From contig NZ_BOQP01000041.1 in NCBI RefSeq assembly GCF_018332715.1, positions 58,599 through 122,598 on the forward strand: a stretch of DNA of 64,000 bases, in the 5' to 3' direction. Made by a program: the position numbers and the translations under genes. A model generated the notes under the pieces. The model was not told where the DNA came from. It worked only from the letters and a program-made list of their open reading frames with translations, and searched no databases. Below are positions 16,789-25,746 of the stretch, piece by piece (the first letter of the stretch is position 1; every line of letters starts with the position of its first letter). Origin of the DNA: Winogradskya consettensis (GTDB lineage: Bacteria; Actinomycetota; Actinomycetes; Mycobacteriales; Micromonosporaceae).

Positions 16789-17955
16789 ATGAACGTCCTG
16801 ATCGTCTCCAGCTACTTCCCGCCGCATGTCGGCGGGGTCGAGGTGGTGGCGCAGCAGCAGGCGCGCAGCCTGGCGGAGGCCGGCCACACGGTCGTGGTCG
16901 CCACGTCGCAGACCGGGGGTGCGCCCGGCCGGGAGCGCCAGGGGGGCTACGACGTCGTCCGGCTGCCGGTGAGCAACGTGCTGGACCGGCGTACCGGGGT
17001 GCCGTTCCCGTTGATCGGACCCGCTTTCCTGCGCGGCCTCAAGGACCTGGTCGCCAGGTGCGACGTGGTGCACGTGCACGACGTGCTGTACCCGCCGCCG
17101 CAGGCCGCGGCCTGGTTCGCCCGGCGGGCCGGGAAACCGATGTACGTCACCCAGCACATCGAAGGCGTGCACCACCCGAACCCGCTGGTGCTGGCCGCCG
17201 CCCGGCTGTCCGCGCGGGTGGCCGGCGGCTACCTCTGGCGCCACGCCCGCCGGGTCGTCGCACCGAGCGCGCTCGTCGCCGACTACCTGCGGGCCCGGGG
17301 GGTCCCCGCGGACAAGGTGGTCGCCGCGCCGAACGGCATCGACACGGCGGCGTTCGCTCCGGGGTCGGCGGGGCTGCGCGGCGGGGAGGTACGCGACCGG
17401 CTGGGCCTGCCGAGCGGGCGCCCGATCGCGTTGTTCGCGGGCCGGATGGTGCCGCGCAAGGGTTTCGAGCAGCTGATCGCGGCGGCCGACGACGCGTACG
17501 ACGTGGTGCTCGCCGGCACGGGACACCCCGGGCCGCTGCCCGCCGGGGTCCACTGGGTCGGGCCGGTGTCCCGAGCGGACCTGGCGGTGCTGTACCGCCT
17601 CGCCGACGTGTTCGTGCTGCCGTCGGTCGGGGACCTGTTCCCGCTGGTCGTGCAGGAGGCGATGGCGTGCGGCCTGCCGATCGTGACGACCGACGACGAG
17701 CGTTATGACGCGTACGGCGTGGACCGCCGCCTGTTCAGCCTGGTCGCACCCGAACCGGAGGCGCTGCGCACCGCGATCCGTGCCGTGGTCGCCGACGCCG
17801 GGCTCCGGCGCCGGATGGGCGAGCACTCGCGGCGTCTCGCGGTGCGGCACTTCGACTGGCGCGTCAACCAGCAGCTCCTGGTGAACCTGTACGACCGCGA
17901 CGTCCCCGCAGTAGAGAGGCAGGAGAGCGCATGCCCATCAGTGTCGTCGTTCTGA
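16789..17955 (+). CDS. Family 4 glycosyltransferase
   Basis: A 388-residue GT-B enzyme. Its N-terminal acceptor domain begins MNVLIVSSYFPPHVGGVEVV. The donor half includes PNGIDTAAFAPG, FAGRMVPRKGFEQLI and the E-x7-E-like signature around LFPLVVQEAMACGLPIV. The family transfers sugars from NDP-sugars with retention, on the cytoplasmic side. It starts 7 bases after the GT2 stop, and its last 25 bases overlap the next glycosyltransferase gene, which supports one polycistronic message. The sugar and acceptor are not readable. Confidence 0.92.
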   Translation: MNVLIVSSYFPPHVGGVEVVAQQQARSLAEAGHTVVVATSQTGGAPGRERQGGYDVVRLPVSNVLDRRTGVPFPLIGPAFLRGLKDLVARCDVVHVHDVLYPPPQAAAWFARRAGKPMYVTQHIEGVHHPNPLVLAAARLSARVAGGYLWRHARRVVAPSALVADYLRARGVPADKVVAAPNGIDTAAFAPGSAGLRGGEVRDRLGLPSGRPIALFAGRMVPRKGFEQLIAAADDAYDVVLAGTGHPGPLPAGVHWVGPVSRADLAVLYRLADVFVLPSVGDLFPLVVQEAMACGLPIVTTDDERYDAYGVDRRLFSLVAPEPEALRTAIRAVVADAGLRRRMGEHSRRLAVRHFDWRVNQQLLVNLYDRDVPAVERQESACPSVSSF

Positions 17956-18893
17956 CCTACGACAGCGCCCGGACCATCGACCGGTGCCTCGACTCGCTCG
18001 CGGGCCAGCGCCTCGAGCCCGCGGAGATCATCGTCGTGGACGACGACTCCACCGACGGTACGCTCGCCGCGGTCGAGGAGTTCCGCGCGCGCAGCGTCGT
18101 GCCGGTCAGGGTGCTGCGCAACGGCAGCCACAACATCTCCCGCGGCCGCAACCTCGGGATGGCGGCGGCGCGGACCCGCCTCGTCGCGTTCCTCGACTCC
18201 GATGCCTGGGCCGACGACGAGTGGACCCGGGAGCTGGTCGACGCCTTTCGCGGCGACCCCGGCGTGGCAGTGGTAGGCGGCGGTGTCGAGACGGCCCACG
18301 CGTCGGCGTTCGCGGAGGCGATCGCGGTCAACGACGCCACCATCCGGCGGCTCGCGACCTCCGGGGTGCTGCTGATCGCCGGCTGCAACATGGCCGTGCA
18401 CCTGGACCGCACCGGCGGCGAGCTGTTCGACGAGCGGTGGGTGCACGCCGAGGACATCGAGTTCGTCGACCGGATCAGGCAGCGGCACGGCTGGAGCATC
18501 GTGCCCGCCGCGGTGGTCCGGCACGAGAGCCGGGCCACCCCGCGCGGCTACCTGCGGCAGATGTACCGCTACGCGATCTGGCGGGTGCGGTACGCCGCCC
18601 ACACCCGCACCGCCCGCGCGATCGACTACGTGCCCACCGCCGTCATGCTCGCCGCGGTGGTCGCGGCCGTGCTGGTGTCGCCGTGGTTGCTGCTGACCGT
18701 GCCGGGTCTCGCGGTCGCGGAGACGCTGTTCGTCGTCGGGTACTGCCGGCCCCGCCCGGTGCTGTGGCCGTTGATGCTGCTCGGCTGGCTGGTGAAGAAC
18801 ACCGGCTGGGGTCTCGGCGTACTCGTCGCGGTGACCCAGCAGTCGACCGCCCGCTCCGGGGTGCCGGCCCGCCGCCCGAGCACGGTGGGCTGA
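17931..18893 (+). CDS. Family 2 glycosyltransferase with C-terminal membrane helices
   Basis: A 320-residue enzyme. The GT-A domain is at 1-about 215: ISVVVLTYDSARTIDRCL, VVDDDSTDGT, the DxD motif in AFLDSDAWADDEW, and the acceptor-side ERWVHAEDIEFVDRIR. Two to three hydrophobic segments (about 228-290) anchor it in the membrane. It probably adds a sugar to a lipid-linked intermediate at the inner face. It overlaps the upstream GT4 by 25 bases and ends 1 base before the next gene. Confidence 0.92.
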   Translation: MPISVVVLTYDSARTIDRCLDSLAGQRLEPAEIIVVDDDSTDGTLAAVEEFRARSVVPVRVLRNGSHNISRGRNLGMAAARTRLVAFLDSDAWADDEWTRELVDAFRGDPGVAVVGGGVETAHASAFAEAIAVNDATIRRLATSGVLLIAGCNMAVHLDRTGGELFDERWVHAEDIEFVDRIRQRHGWSIVPAAVVRHESRATPRGYLRQMYRYAIWRVRYAAHTRTARAIDYVPTAVMLAAVVAAVLVSPWLLLTVPGLAVAETLFVVGYCRPRPVLWPLMLLGWLVKNTGWGLGVLVAVTQQSTARSGVPARRPSTVG

Positions 18894-18894
18894 G

Positions 18895-20001
18895 ATGGAG
18901 ATCCTCCAGGTCGCCACGTTCTACCCCCCGCACCTCGGCGGCGAGGAACTCGTCGCCCAGCAGCTCGCCGGGATGCAGGCGCACCGGCACGACGTCACCG
19001 TCTACGCGTCACGGGTCGGCGCCGCCGGTGCGCCCCGGCGGGAGCAGCACGGCCGGTTGCGGGTCGTCCGCGACGGCGCCCGCAGCCTCGGGAACACGCC
19101 GGTCACCCCGCGGCTGCTGAGCCGGCTGATCCGCCACCGGCCCCGGCCCGACATCGTGCACGTGCACGCCGGGCTGGCGATGACGCCGGAGATCGTGCGG
19201 CTCGCGTCGTGGCTGCGCGGGATCCCGTACGTCGTGCACCTGCATCTCATGGTCCGGGCGTCGAGCCGCGCCGGGGCCCTGCTGCTGCCGGTGTACCAGC
19301 GGGTCCTCTACGCCGGGTTTCTGCGCCACGCCGCCCGCGTCATCTGCCTGACCGAGGCGATGCGCCAGGTGGCGATCACGACGTTCGGGCTGCGTCCGGA
19401 GCGGGTCGTGGTGGTGCCCAACGGCGTGGACATCGACGTGTTCGCCCCGGTGGCACCGCAGCGCCGGGCGGAGCGCGAGCTGCTGTTCGTCGGGCGGCTG
19501 ACCGCGCAGAAGAACGTCGGGCTGCTCGTCGAGGTGATGGCGGCGCTCCCGCCGGACGTGTGCCTGCGCATCGCCGGCGACGGGGAGCTGCGGGAGGTGC
19601 TCGAGCGCCGGGTCGCGGCGCTGGGGCTGGCCAACGTCCGCTTCGAGGGGCGGCTGAGCCCGGACGAGCTCTCCCCGCTCTATCAGCGGGCGACCGTGGT
19701 GCTGATGCCGTCGACCCATGAGGGGCTGCCGCTGGTGCTGCTCGAGGCGATGGCCGCCGGCGCACCGGTGGTCTGCTCCGCGCTGCCGGAGCTGCTCGAA
19801 GCCGGTGGTGACGCGGTGGTCGCGGTGGCTCCGCTCACCCCCGGGAAGCTGGCCGCCGTCCTGCTCGACCTGCTCGCCGATCCGGCCCGCCGGGAACGGT
19901 TGTCGCACGCGGCCCGGAGGCGCGCCGCCGGGTACGGCTGGACCGAGGTGGCAGCCCGGGTCGACGCCGTCTACGCACAGATCACGGCGGAGCGCCGATG
20001 A
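18895..20001 (+). CDS. Family 4 glycosyltransferase
   Basis: A 368-residue GT-B enzyme beginning MEILQVATFYPPHLGGEELVAQQ, close in style to the GT4 at 16789 and perhaps its paralogue. The donor-domain motifs are VVPNGVDIDVFAP, FVGRLTAQKN and the acidic pair around STHEGLPLVLLEAMAAGAPVV. It is cytoplasmic and acts on the same glycan as its neighbours by inference. It begins 1 base after the preceding stop, and its stop overlaps the next ATG (ATGA). Confidence 0.92.
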   Translation: MEILQVATFYPPHLGGEELVAQQLAGMQAHRHDVTVYASRVGAAGAPRREQHGRLRVVRDGARSLGNTPVTPRLLSRLIRHRPRPDIVHVHAGLAMTPEIVRLASWLRGIPYVVHLHLMVRASSRAGALLLPVYQRVLYAGFLRHAARVICLTEAMRQVAITTFGLRPERVVVVPNGVDIDVFAPVAPQRRAERELLFVGRLTAQKNVGLLVEVMAALPPDVCLRIAGDGELREVLERRVAALGLANVRFEGRLSPDELSPLYQRATVVLMPSTHEGLPLVLLEAMAAGAPVVCSALPELLEAGGDAVVAVAPLTPGKLAAVLLDLLADPARRERLSHAARRRAAGYGWTEVAARVDAVYAQITAERR

Positions 20002-22298
20002 CAGTGCTGAACTACCTCCCCGATCTGCCCGTCGCGCCCCCCGCCTCGCCGGCCCGCCGGCCCGTCCGCGACCGGCGGCTCACCGTCGCGGCGATCCTGG
20101 CCCTGCTGCTGCTGAACGCGATCGTCCTCGCCGGGGTCCTCGCGCCGCTGCGCGCGGTGGTCGGCCTGCCGGTGGCGTGCGTGGTGCCGGGCGCGCTCGT
20201 CCTGCGGCTGCTGCGCAACACCCACCGCCGCGGCGCGGACTGGCTGCTGCACGCGGTGGCACTGTCGCTGGCCGGGCTGTTCGTGATCGCCGGTGGGCTC
20301 GGCGTCCTGCCCGGCCTGGAGATCAACCCCGTCGGCGCCCTCGTCGCGCTGGACCTGCTGATCGCCGCCCTCGCGCTCGCCGATCTCCTGACAAAAGGCC
20401 CCACTACCGAGAACACCCAGCCGTGGGTACGCCCCACAGCAGCCGCGACGATCACGACAGCGCTCGGCGTCGCCGCGGTGGTGCTCGTGGTCACGGGCGC
20501 GCACCACCTCAACGCGGGCGGCTCCCCGGCGCTGACGGCTGCCGGTCTCGCGGTGGCGGCCTGCGCGCTGGCCGCCGCGATCGCCGCGGGCCGCCGCCGC
20601 AACACCGGTGTCGCCGCCGGCGGCGTCTACCTCGTCGCGCTCGCCGTGCTGCTGGCCACCTCGCTGCGCGGCATCGGCGTGACCGGGCACGACATCAAGA
20701 TCGAGTACCGGGTGCTGCTGGACACCCTCGACGGCGGGTCCTGGTATCCCGGCGGCACGTTCGTCGGCTACAACTCCTGCCTGAGCATCACGGTGCTGCC
20801 GGCGTTCCTGACCCGGCTGCTCGGGCTCGCCGCCGTCGACGTCTTCCGGGTCTGCTTCCAGGTGCTCTTCGCGCTCGTGCCGGTCGGCGTCTACCTGCTG
20901 GCCCGGCGGCGCTTCCCCGGCGGGTGGGCGGTGGCCGCGGCCGGGCTGTTCATCGCGTTCCCGGGCTTCGTCAACGACATGCCGATGCTCAACCGCCAGG
21001 AGATCGCGCTGATCTTCTTCGTGGTGCTGACCGGGGCCCTGCTCGACGCGCACGCCCCGCGCCGGCAGCGCCAGGCGCTCGTCGTCATCGCCGCGACCGG
21101 GCTGACCGTCTCGCACTACACCAGCACCTACGTCGCCGCGACGGTGCTGCTGATCGCCTGGGCGCTGCGCCGGCTGCGCAAGCGGGGCACCACCCGGTTC
21201 GGCCGGCCGGCTCTGGTCCTCGTCGTGCTCGCGGTCTCCTGGGCCGTCGCCTCCAACAGCGCCTCCACATTCGGCACCGGTCTCTACACGGCGGCGGCCG
21301 CGGTCGTGGACCGGGCCACGGTCAGCGCCGACGCCGCCCGGTACAGCCTGATCGGCGGGGAGAAACCGGTCAGCGACGCCGAGGCGCTGGCCCGCTACGT
21401 GACCGCGATCCGCGCGAACGTGCCGGACGCCCCGCCGGTCGCCGCCGCCTGCACCCCCGTGCTGATCCCGGGTGACCACCTGCCGCCGACCGATGCCGGG
21501 GCGGCGATCGCGCGCGCCGGGGTCACCCCGGAGCAGCTCAACGCCACCTCCCGCGGCGCCGCGGTGCTGCTCTTCGAGGGTGGCGCCGTGCTCGGCTGCG
21601 CGCTGCTGTGGTGGCGCCGGCGGCGTACGGGCACCGAGGCCCTCGCCCAGCTGACCGCCGCCGGCCTGGTCCTGCTCGCCATGTCGGTCGTCGCACCGCA
21701 GCTGACCGACAGTTACGGGCTGCTGCGGCTCTACCAGCAGTTCCTGGTCCTGCTCGCCCCGCTCGTGCTGCTCGGGCCCGCCGTCGCGGCGCGCCTGCTG
21801 CTCGGGCGGGTCACGGGCACCCACCGCGCCCACCGGGTGACCGCGGCGCTCGCCGCGGCCACCTCGGTCGCCTGCCTGCTCACCATCAGCGGGCTCATTC
21901 CGCAACTCGTCGGGGGATACGTGCCGCAGCTCAATCTCAACAACGCCGGACCCTATTACCGCGCCTACTACGCCGACGACGGCGACCTGCGGGAGGCCGC
22001 CTGGATCGGCAGGCATCTCGCACCGGACACCTGGCTGGTCACCGACAGCCGGGACACGGCCAACCTGCGCAGCATGACGCATCTCTATCCGCAGGAGGGC
22101 CTCGCACCGGGCACGACCCCCGCCGAGGCGTACGTCGGCCTGCGCGTCGGCGCCGACCCGGACCGCGCCGTCGCCGCGGCCGTCGTCGGCGAGCGGGTCC
22201 TGCGCTACACGTTCCCGATCAGGTGCGTCTCCGCCGGACGCCCACTGGTCCGCCAGACCCCCGTGTACCGCGTCTACGGCCCGGTGATCACACCGTGA
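19998..22298 (+). CDS. Large polytopic membrane protein, putative GT-C/DUF2206-like
   Basis: A 766-residue protein with about 13-15 membrane helices starting near residue 30, and a soluble C-terminal part (about 640-766). A periplasmic loop around residues 210-260 (KIEYRVLLDTLDGGSWYPGG) and the NDMPMLNRQEIAL/TVSHYTSTYVA segments recall DUF2206-like and GT-C membrane glycosyltransferases, which use lipid-phosphate sugars on the outside. It could add sugars supplied by the DPM1-like first gene, or act as a polymerase. It is coupled at both ends (ATGA at 19998, GTGA at 22295). The family assignment is tentative. Confidence 0.85.
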   Translation: MTVLNYLPDLPVAPPASPARRPVRDRRLTVAAILALLLLNAIVLAGVLAPLRAVVGLPVACVVPGALVLRLLRNTHRRGADWLLHAVALSLAGLFVIAGGLGVLPGLEINPVGALVALDLLIAALALADLLTKGPTTENTQPWVRPTAAATITTALGVAAVVLVVTGAHHLNAGGSPALTAAGLAVAACALAAAIAAGRRRNTGVAAGGVYLVALAVLLATSLRGIGVTGHDIKIEYRVLLDTLDGGSWYPGGTFVGYNSCLSITVLPAFLTRLLGLAAVDVFRVCFQVLFALVPVGVYLLARRRFPGGWAVAAAGLFIAFPGFVNDMPMLNRQEIALIFFVVLTGALLDAHAPRRQRQALVVIAATGLTVSHYTSTYVAATVLLIAWALRRLRKRGTTRFGRPALVLVVLAVSWAVASNSASTFGTGLYTAAAAVVDRATVSADAARYSLIGGEKPVSDAEALARYVTAIRANVPDAPPVAAACTPVLIPGDHLPPTDAGAAIARAGVTPEQLNATSRGAAVLLFEGGAVLGCALLWWRRRRTGTEALAQLTAAGLVLLAMSVVAPQLTDSYGLLRLYQQFLVLLAPLVLLGPAVAARLLLGRVTGTHRAHRVTAALAAATSVACLLTISGLIPQLVGGYVPQLNLNNAGPYYRAYYADDGDLREAAWIGRHLAPDTWLVTDSRDTANLRSMTHLYPQEGLAPGTTPAEAYVGLRVGADPDRAVAAAVVGERVLRYTFPIRCVSAGRPLVRQTPVYRVYGPVITP

Positions 22299-24907
22299 GC
22301 CTCGATGTCGGGCGCCCGCCCGCCACCGCGCAGCCGGCGACCTCCCTGCGCATCCTGCACGTCGTCAACATGGGCACCACGTGCGGTGGCGCCGAGCGGC
22401 TGCTGAGCGACACGGCCACCGCGCAGCGCGCCGCCGGCCACGAGGTGCGGGTGCTCTCCAGCGACCTGCCGGGCAGCGGCACCCGGTTCAACGACGCCGC
22501 CTGGGCGCAGGCCGGCCGCGACGCGCACTGGACCGCCCGGCTGCGCGGCCAGCTGGACAATCCCGCGGCCGGCGCGGCCCTGGCCGAGCAGGTGCTGGAA
22601 TTCCAGCCCGATGTCGTGCACCTGCACACCGTGGGACTGCTCTCCCCGGCGGCGCTGCCCGTGCTCGCGGCGACCCCGACGGTGCTGACCGTGCACGGCG
22701 CCGAGATCTACGTCCGCGGGACCGAGCGGTTCTGCATGCCGGACTCCTGTTACCGCCGGACCGCGGACGGCGAGCCACGGCTGACCGTACGCGGCCGCCT
22801 CGTCGCCCTCGCCACGGCGCTGCTGGCGGGCCGGGCCTGGCGCCGGGGCCTGCGCGTCGTCGACGTCGTCCTGGCCCCGAGCCGCTACCTCGCCACCCTG
22901 GCCAGCCGTGACCTCGGCCGCACCCGGGTGGTGCCCAACGGGTACACGCCGGCGCACCCGAACGTCGTCCCGGAGCAGACCGCACCGCACCATCCGCGCC
23001 TGCTCTTCGCCGGCCGCCTGGAGCAGTTCAAGGGACCGCAGGTGGCCCTGGCCGCGATGCCCGCGATCCTGGTCCGGCACCCCGACGCCCGGCTGACCAT
23101 CTCGGGTTCCGGCCCGATGGAACAGACCCTCACGGACTACGTACGCGACCACGACCTCGCCGCCCACGTCGAACTCACCGGCTGGCTCGCCCCCGGGGAG
23201 CTGCAACGCCGCTACGCCGAGGCGGATGTCGTGCTGGTCCCGTCGGTGTGGCCGGAGGCGTTCGGGCTGACCGCGCTGGAGGCCTTCGCCGTCGGCACCC
23301 CCGTCGTCGCGTCCGCGGTCGGCGGCCTGCCCGATCTGGTACGCGTGGGCGAGACCGGCGCCCTCGTCCCGCCGGGCGACGCCGCCGCGCTCGCCGCGGC
23401 CGTCAGCGACCTGCTCGACGACGAGCCCCGGCGCCGGCTGCTCGGCCGGGGCGCCCGCGCGCTGCACGCCGGGCTGACCCTCGACCGGCATCTGGCCACG
23501 GTGCACGAGTCCTACGGCGACGCCATCGCCGCGCACCACGCGCAGCGCCGCCCGGCCGGCGCCCATCGTGCCCTCGCCCCGGGCCGGGGCCCGGCCGCAC
23601 GCCTCGCCGGTCTCGTGCGGGAGACCGTGGCCGACAGCCTGCTGCGCAACTCGGCGCTGCTGCTGCTGTCCACGGTGGTCCTGGCCGGCGGCGGGTTCCT
23701 GTTCTGGCGGGTCGTGACCCACCTGCTCACCACCCCCGAGGTGGGCCGGGCCAGCGCGCTGATCTCGGCGTCCACACTGGTGGTCAACCTGGCGCTGCTC
23801 GGGCTGAACAACTCCCTGATCCGTTATCTGGGGGAGTGGTCCGACCGGGCCCGCACCGTCAACACCGCCCTGACCGTCGTGGCCATCGCCGCGCTGCTGG
23901 GGGCGCTCGTCTTCGTGGTCGCCCTGCCGTCGCTGGCACCGGGTCTGGTCGGCGTCGAGCATCCCGGCCGGTCGCTGGCCTTCGTCGTGCTCTGCGTCAC
24001 CGGAGCCGTCGGCCTCTGTTATGACAATGTGTTCGTAGCCCTGCGCCGCAGCGATTACGTGCTGGTCCGCAACGTGCTCGTGGTGATCCTCCGGCTCGGC
24101 CTGCCGCTGCTGCTGGCGGGTTCCGCGGCGTTCGGCATCTTCGGCGCGTACTGGCTGGCACCGGCGATCGCTCTGCCGCTGTACTTCGCCGCCGCGCACC
24201 GCCTCGGCCTCAGCGCCCGCGTCGCGCTCGGCGCCGAGCGGCTGCGGGCCATGTGGCGTTACTCCGCCGCCAACTACATGGCGACCGCGATCCTGATGAC
24301 GCCGAGCCTGCTGATGCCGGTCATGGTCGCCCACCGGATCGGGCCCGGACCGGCGGCGGAGTACTACATCGCGTCGCTGATCGCCGGGGTGCTCGTCTTC
24401 GTGCCCCAGGCGACGGCGCGCAGCTTCTTCGCCGAGGTGTCCCACGACCGGGGGAGCCTGCGCGCGCACCTGTCCCGCGTCGTCACGGTCACCACCGTGC
24501 TGCAGGTCCCGGTGCTCGCCGTGATCATCCTCGCGGGAAAGCCCCTGCTGCGGCTCTTCGGACCGGACTACGTCCCGGCGTACCCGGTGCTGATCCTGCT
24601 CGCCCTCACCCTCGCGCTGAGCTCGGTCGGTTTCATCGGCAGCACGCTGCTGCTGGTCGCCGGTCGTACGAAACTGCTGTGCCAGTTGTCCGCCGCGGCG
24701 TACGCCGTCTCCCTGATCGGCGCGTACCTGCTCGCCGGGCAGGGCCTGGTCTGGATCGGCGCCGCACTGCTCACCGGCGAGATCGTGCTCACCCTCGGCT
24801 ACCTGCGGATCATCGCCGTGGAGCTGCGTGCCGTGCCCGTCGCGGACAACACCCTGACCACTCAGCCTGCCGTGCCCCGGCCGGCGGAAAGGACTTCGAT
24901 CTCGTGA
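22295..24907 (+). CDS. Fusion of family 4 glycosyltransferase and Wzx/MATE-type flippase
   Basis: One uninterrupted 870-residue frame. Residues about 18-400 are a GT-B glycosyltransferase: LRILHVVNMGTTCGGAERL, RVVPNGYTPAHPN, FAGRLEQFKGPQ, and the WPEAFGLTALEAFAVGTPVV acidic pair. Residues about 445-860 form about 12 membrane helices of a polysaccharide transporter (RNSALLLLSTVVLAGGGFLFWR, then LARF-type repeats and FGPDYVPAYPVLILLAL). The flippase half translocates lipid-linked glycans; the enzyme half may add the final sugar before export. The start is GTG (22295), overlapping the previous stop (GTGA). The two functions are normally separate genes, so the join is unusual. Confidence 0.92.
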   Translation: MSLDVGRPPATAQPATSLRILHVVNMGTTCGGAERLLSDTATAQRAAGHEVRVLSSDLPGSGTRFNDAAWAQAGRDAHWTARLRGQLDNPAAGAALAEQVLEFQPDVVHLHTVGLLSPAALPVLAATPTVLTVHGAEIYVRGTERFCMPDSCYRRTADGEPRLTVRGRLVALATALLAGRAWRRGLRVVDVVLAPSRYLATLASRDLGRTRVVPNGYTPAHPNVVPEQTAPHHPRLLFAGRLEQFKGPQVALAAMPAILVRHPDARLTISGSGPMEQTLTDYVRDHDLAAHVELTGWLAPGELQRRYAEADVVLVPSVWPEAFGLTALEAFAVGTPVVASAVGGLPDLVRVGETGALVPPGDAAALAAAVSDLLDDEPRRRLLGRGARALHAGLTLDRHLATVHESYGDAIAAHHAQRRPAGAHRALAPGRGPAARLAGLVRETVADSLLRNSALLLLSTVVLAGGGFLFWRVVTHLLTTPEVGRASALISASTLVVNLALLGLNNSLIRYLGEWSDRARTVNTALTVVAIAALLGALVFVVALPSLAPGLVGVEHPGRSLAFVVLCVTGAVGLCYDNVFVALRRSDYVLVRNVLVVILRLGLPLLLAGSAAFGIFGAYWLAPAIALPLYFAAAHRLGLSARVALGAERLRAMWRYSAANYMATAILMTPSLLMPVMVAHRIGPGPAAEYYIASLIAGVLVFVPQATARSFFAEVSHDRGSLRAHLSRVVTVTTVLQVPVLAVIILAGKPLLRLFGPDYVPAYPVLILLALTLALSSVGFIGSTLLLVAGRTKLLCQLSAAAYAVSLIGAYLLAGQGLVWIGAALLTGEIVLTLGYLRIIAVELRAVPVADNTLTTQPAVPRPAERTSIS

Positions 24908-25746
24908 CAGGTTTCAGCCAGGCGGTCCGCGCGGTCGGCCGTCCCGTGCACGCCTCCACCTCGTCGTGGTGGCGCCGGGCGCTGCGGCACCGCGCGGTGG
25001 ACGCCACGGCACTGGTGACCGGCCGGCGGATCATGGTGCTCGCGCCGCACCCGGACGACGAGACGCTGGGCTGCGGCGCCGTCATCGCCCGGGCCCGCGC
25101 CGCCGGTGACCAGGTCACCGTCGTGATCGCCACCGACGGGCGGCACAGCAGCCGGTCGCAGGTGCTCGCTCCGGAGCCGCTGGCCCGGGTGCGCAGCGGC
25201 GAACTACGGACGGCGTGCCGCGCGCTCGGGGTCGCCGAGCAGAACGTCGTCCAGCTCGGCCGCGAGGACGGGACGCTCAGCGACTGCCTGCCCGAGGTCG
25301 CCGCCGAGCTCGCCGCGCTGCTCGCCGACCGGCGGCCGGACACCGTCTTCGTCACCTGCCGGCAGGACTCGCACCCCGACCACGAGGCGCTGCACGAGGC
25401 GCTGAGCCTGGCCCTGCGGTATCCGGTGCCGGCGCAGGAACCGCCGCAGGTGCTGGCGTACCCGATCTGGGCCTGGACCAGCGGGCCCTGGTTCCTGGCG
25501 GCCGGGCGGCTGCGGACCCGCCGGCTCACCTGGGCGCTGCGTCAGCTGTTCACCACCGGCTGGGTGGAGATCCCGGCCGGCGATCATCTCGGCGCCAAAC
25601 GGGCGGCGATCGAGGCGTACGCGAGTCAGACGACCAACTTCACGGGGGAGGCGTCATGGAGCTACCTGCCGGCCGACGCGGTGTCGCTGTTCCTGCAGCC
25701 GTCGGAGATCTTCCTGGCCGTCGCCCGCCCGGAGCCGGTGCGATGA
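24904..25746 (+). CDS. PIG-L family N-acetylglucosaminyl deacetylase-like protein
   Basis: A 280-residue zinc hydrolase of the LmbE/PIG-L fold. The zinc and catalytic motif is LAPHPDDETLG (His49, Asp51, Asp52), and the third ligand lies in CRQDSHPDHEAL. Family members deacetylate GlcNAc in lipids or small molecules (GPI, mycothiol, teicoplanin). Here, inside the glycan operon, it most likely deacetylates an amino sugar of the polymer precursor. The first 40 residues are basic and Trp-containing, possibly peripheral to the membrane. The GTG start overlaps the fusion gene stop; its own stop overlaps the next ATG. Confidence 0.93.
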   Translation: MTGFSQAVRAVGRPVHASTSSWWRRALRHRAVDATALVTGRRIMVLAPHPDDETLGCGAVIARARAAGDQVTVVIATDGRHSSRSQVLAPEPLARVRSGELRTACRALGVAEQNVVQLGREDGTLSDCLPEVAAELAALLADRRPDTVFVTCRQDSHPDHEALHEALSLALRYPVPAQEPPQVLAYPIWAWTSGPWFLAAGRLRTRRLTWALRQLFTTGWVEIPAGDHLGAKRAAIEAYASQTTNFTGEASWSYLPADAVSLFLQPSEIFLAVARPEPVR

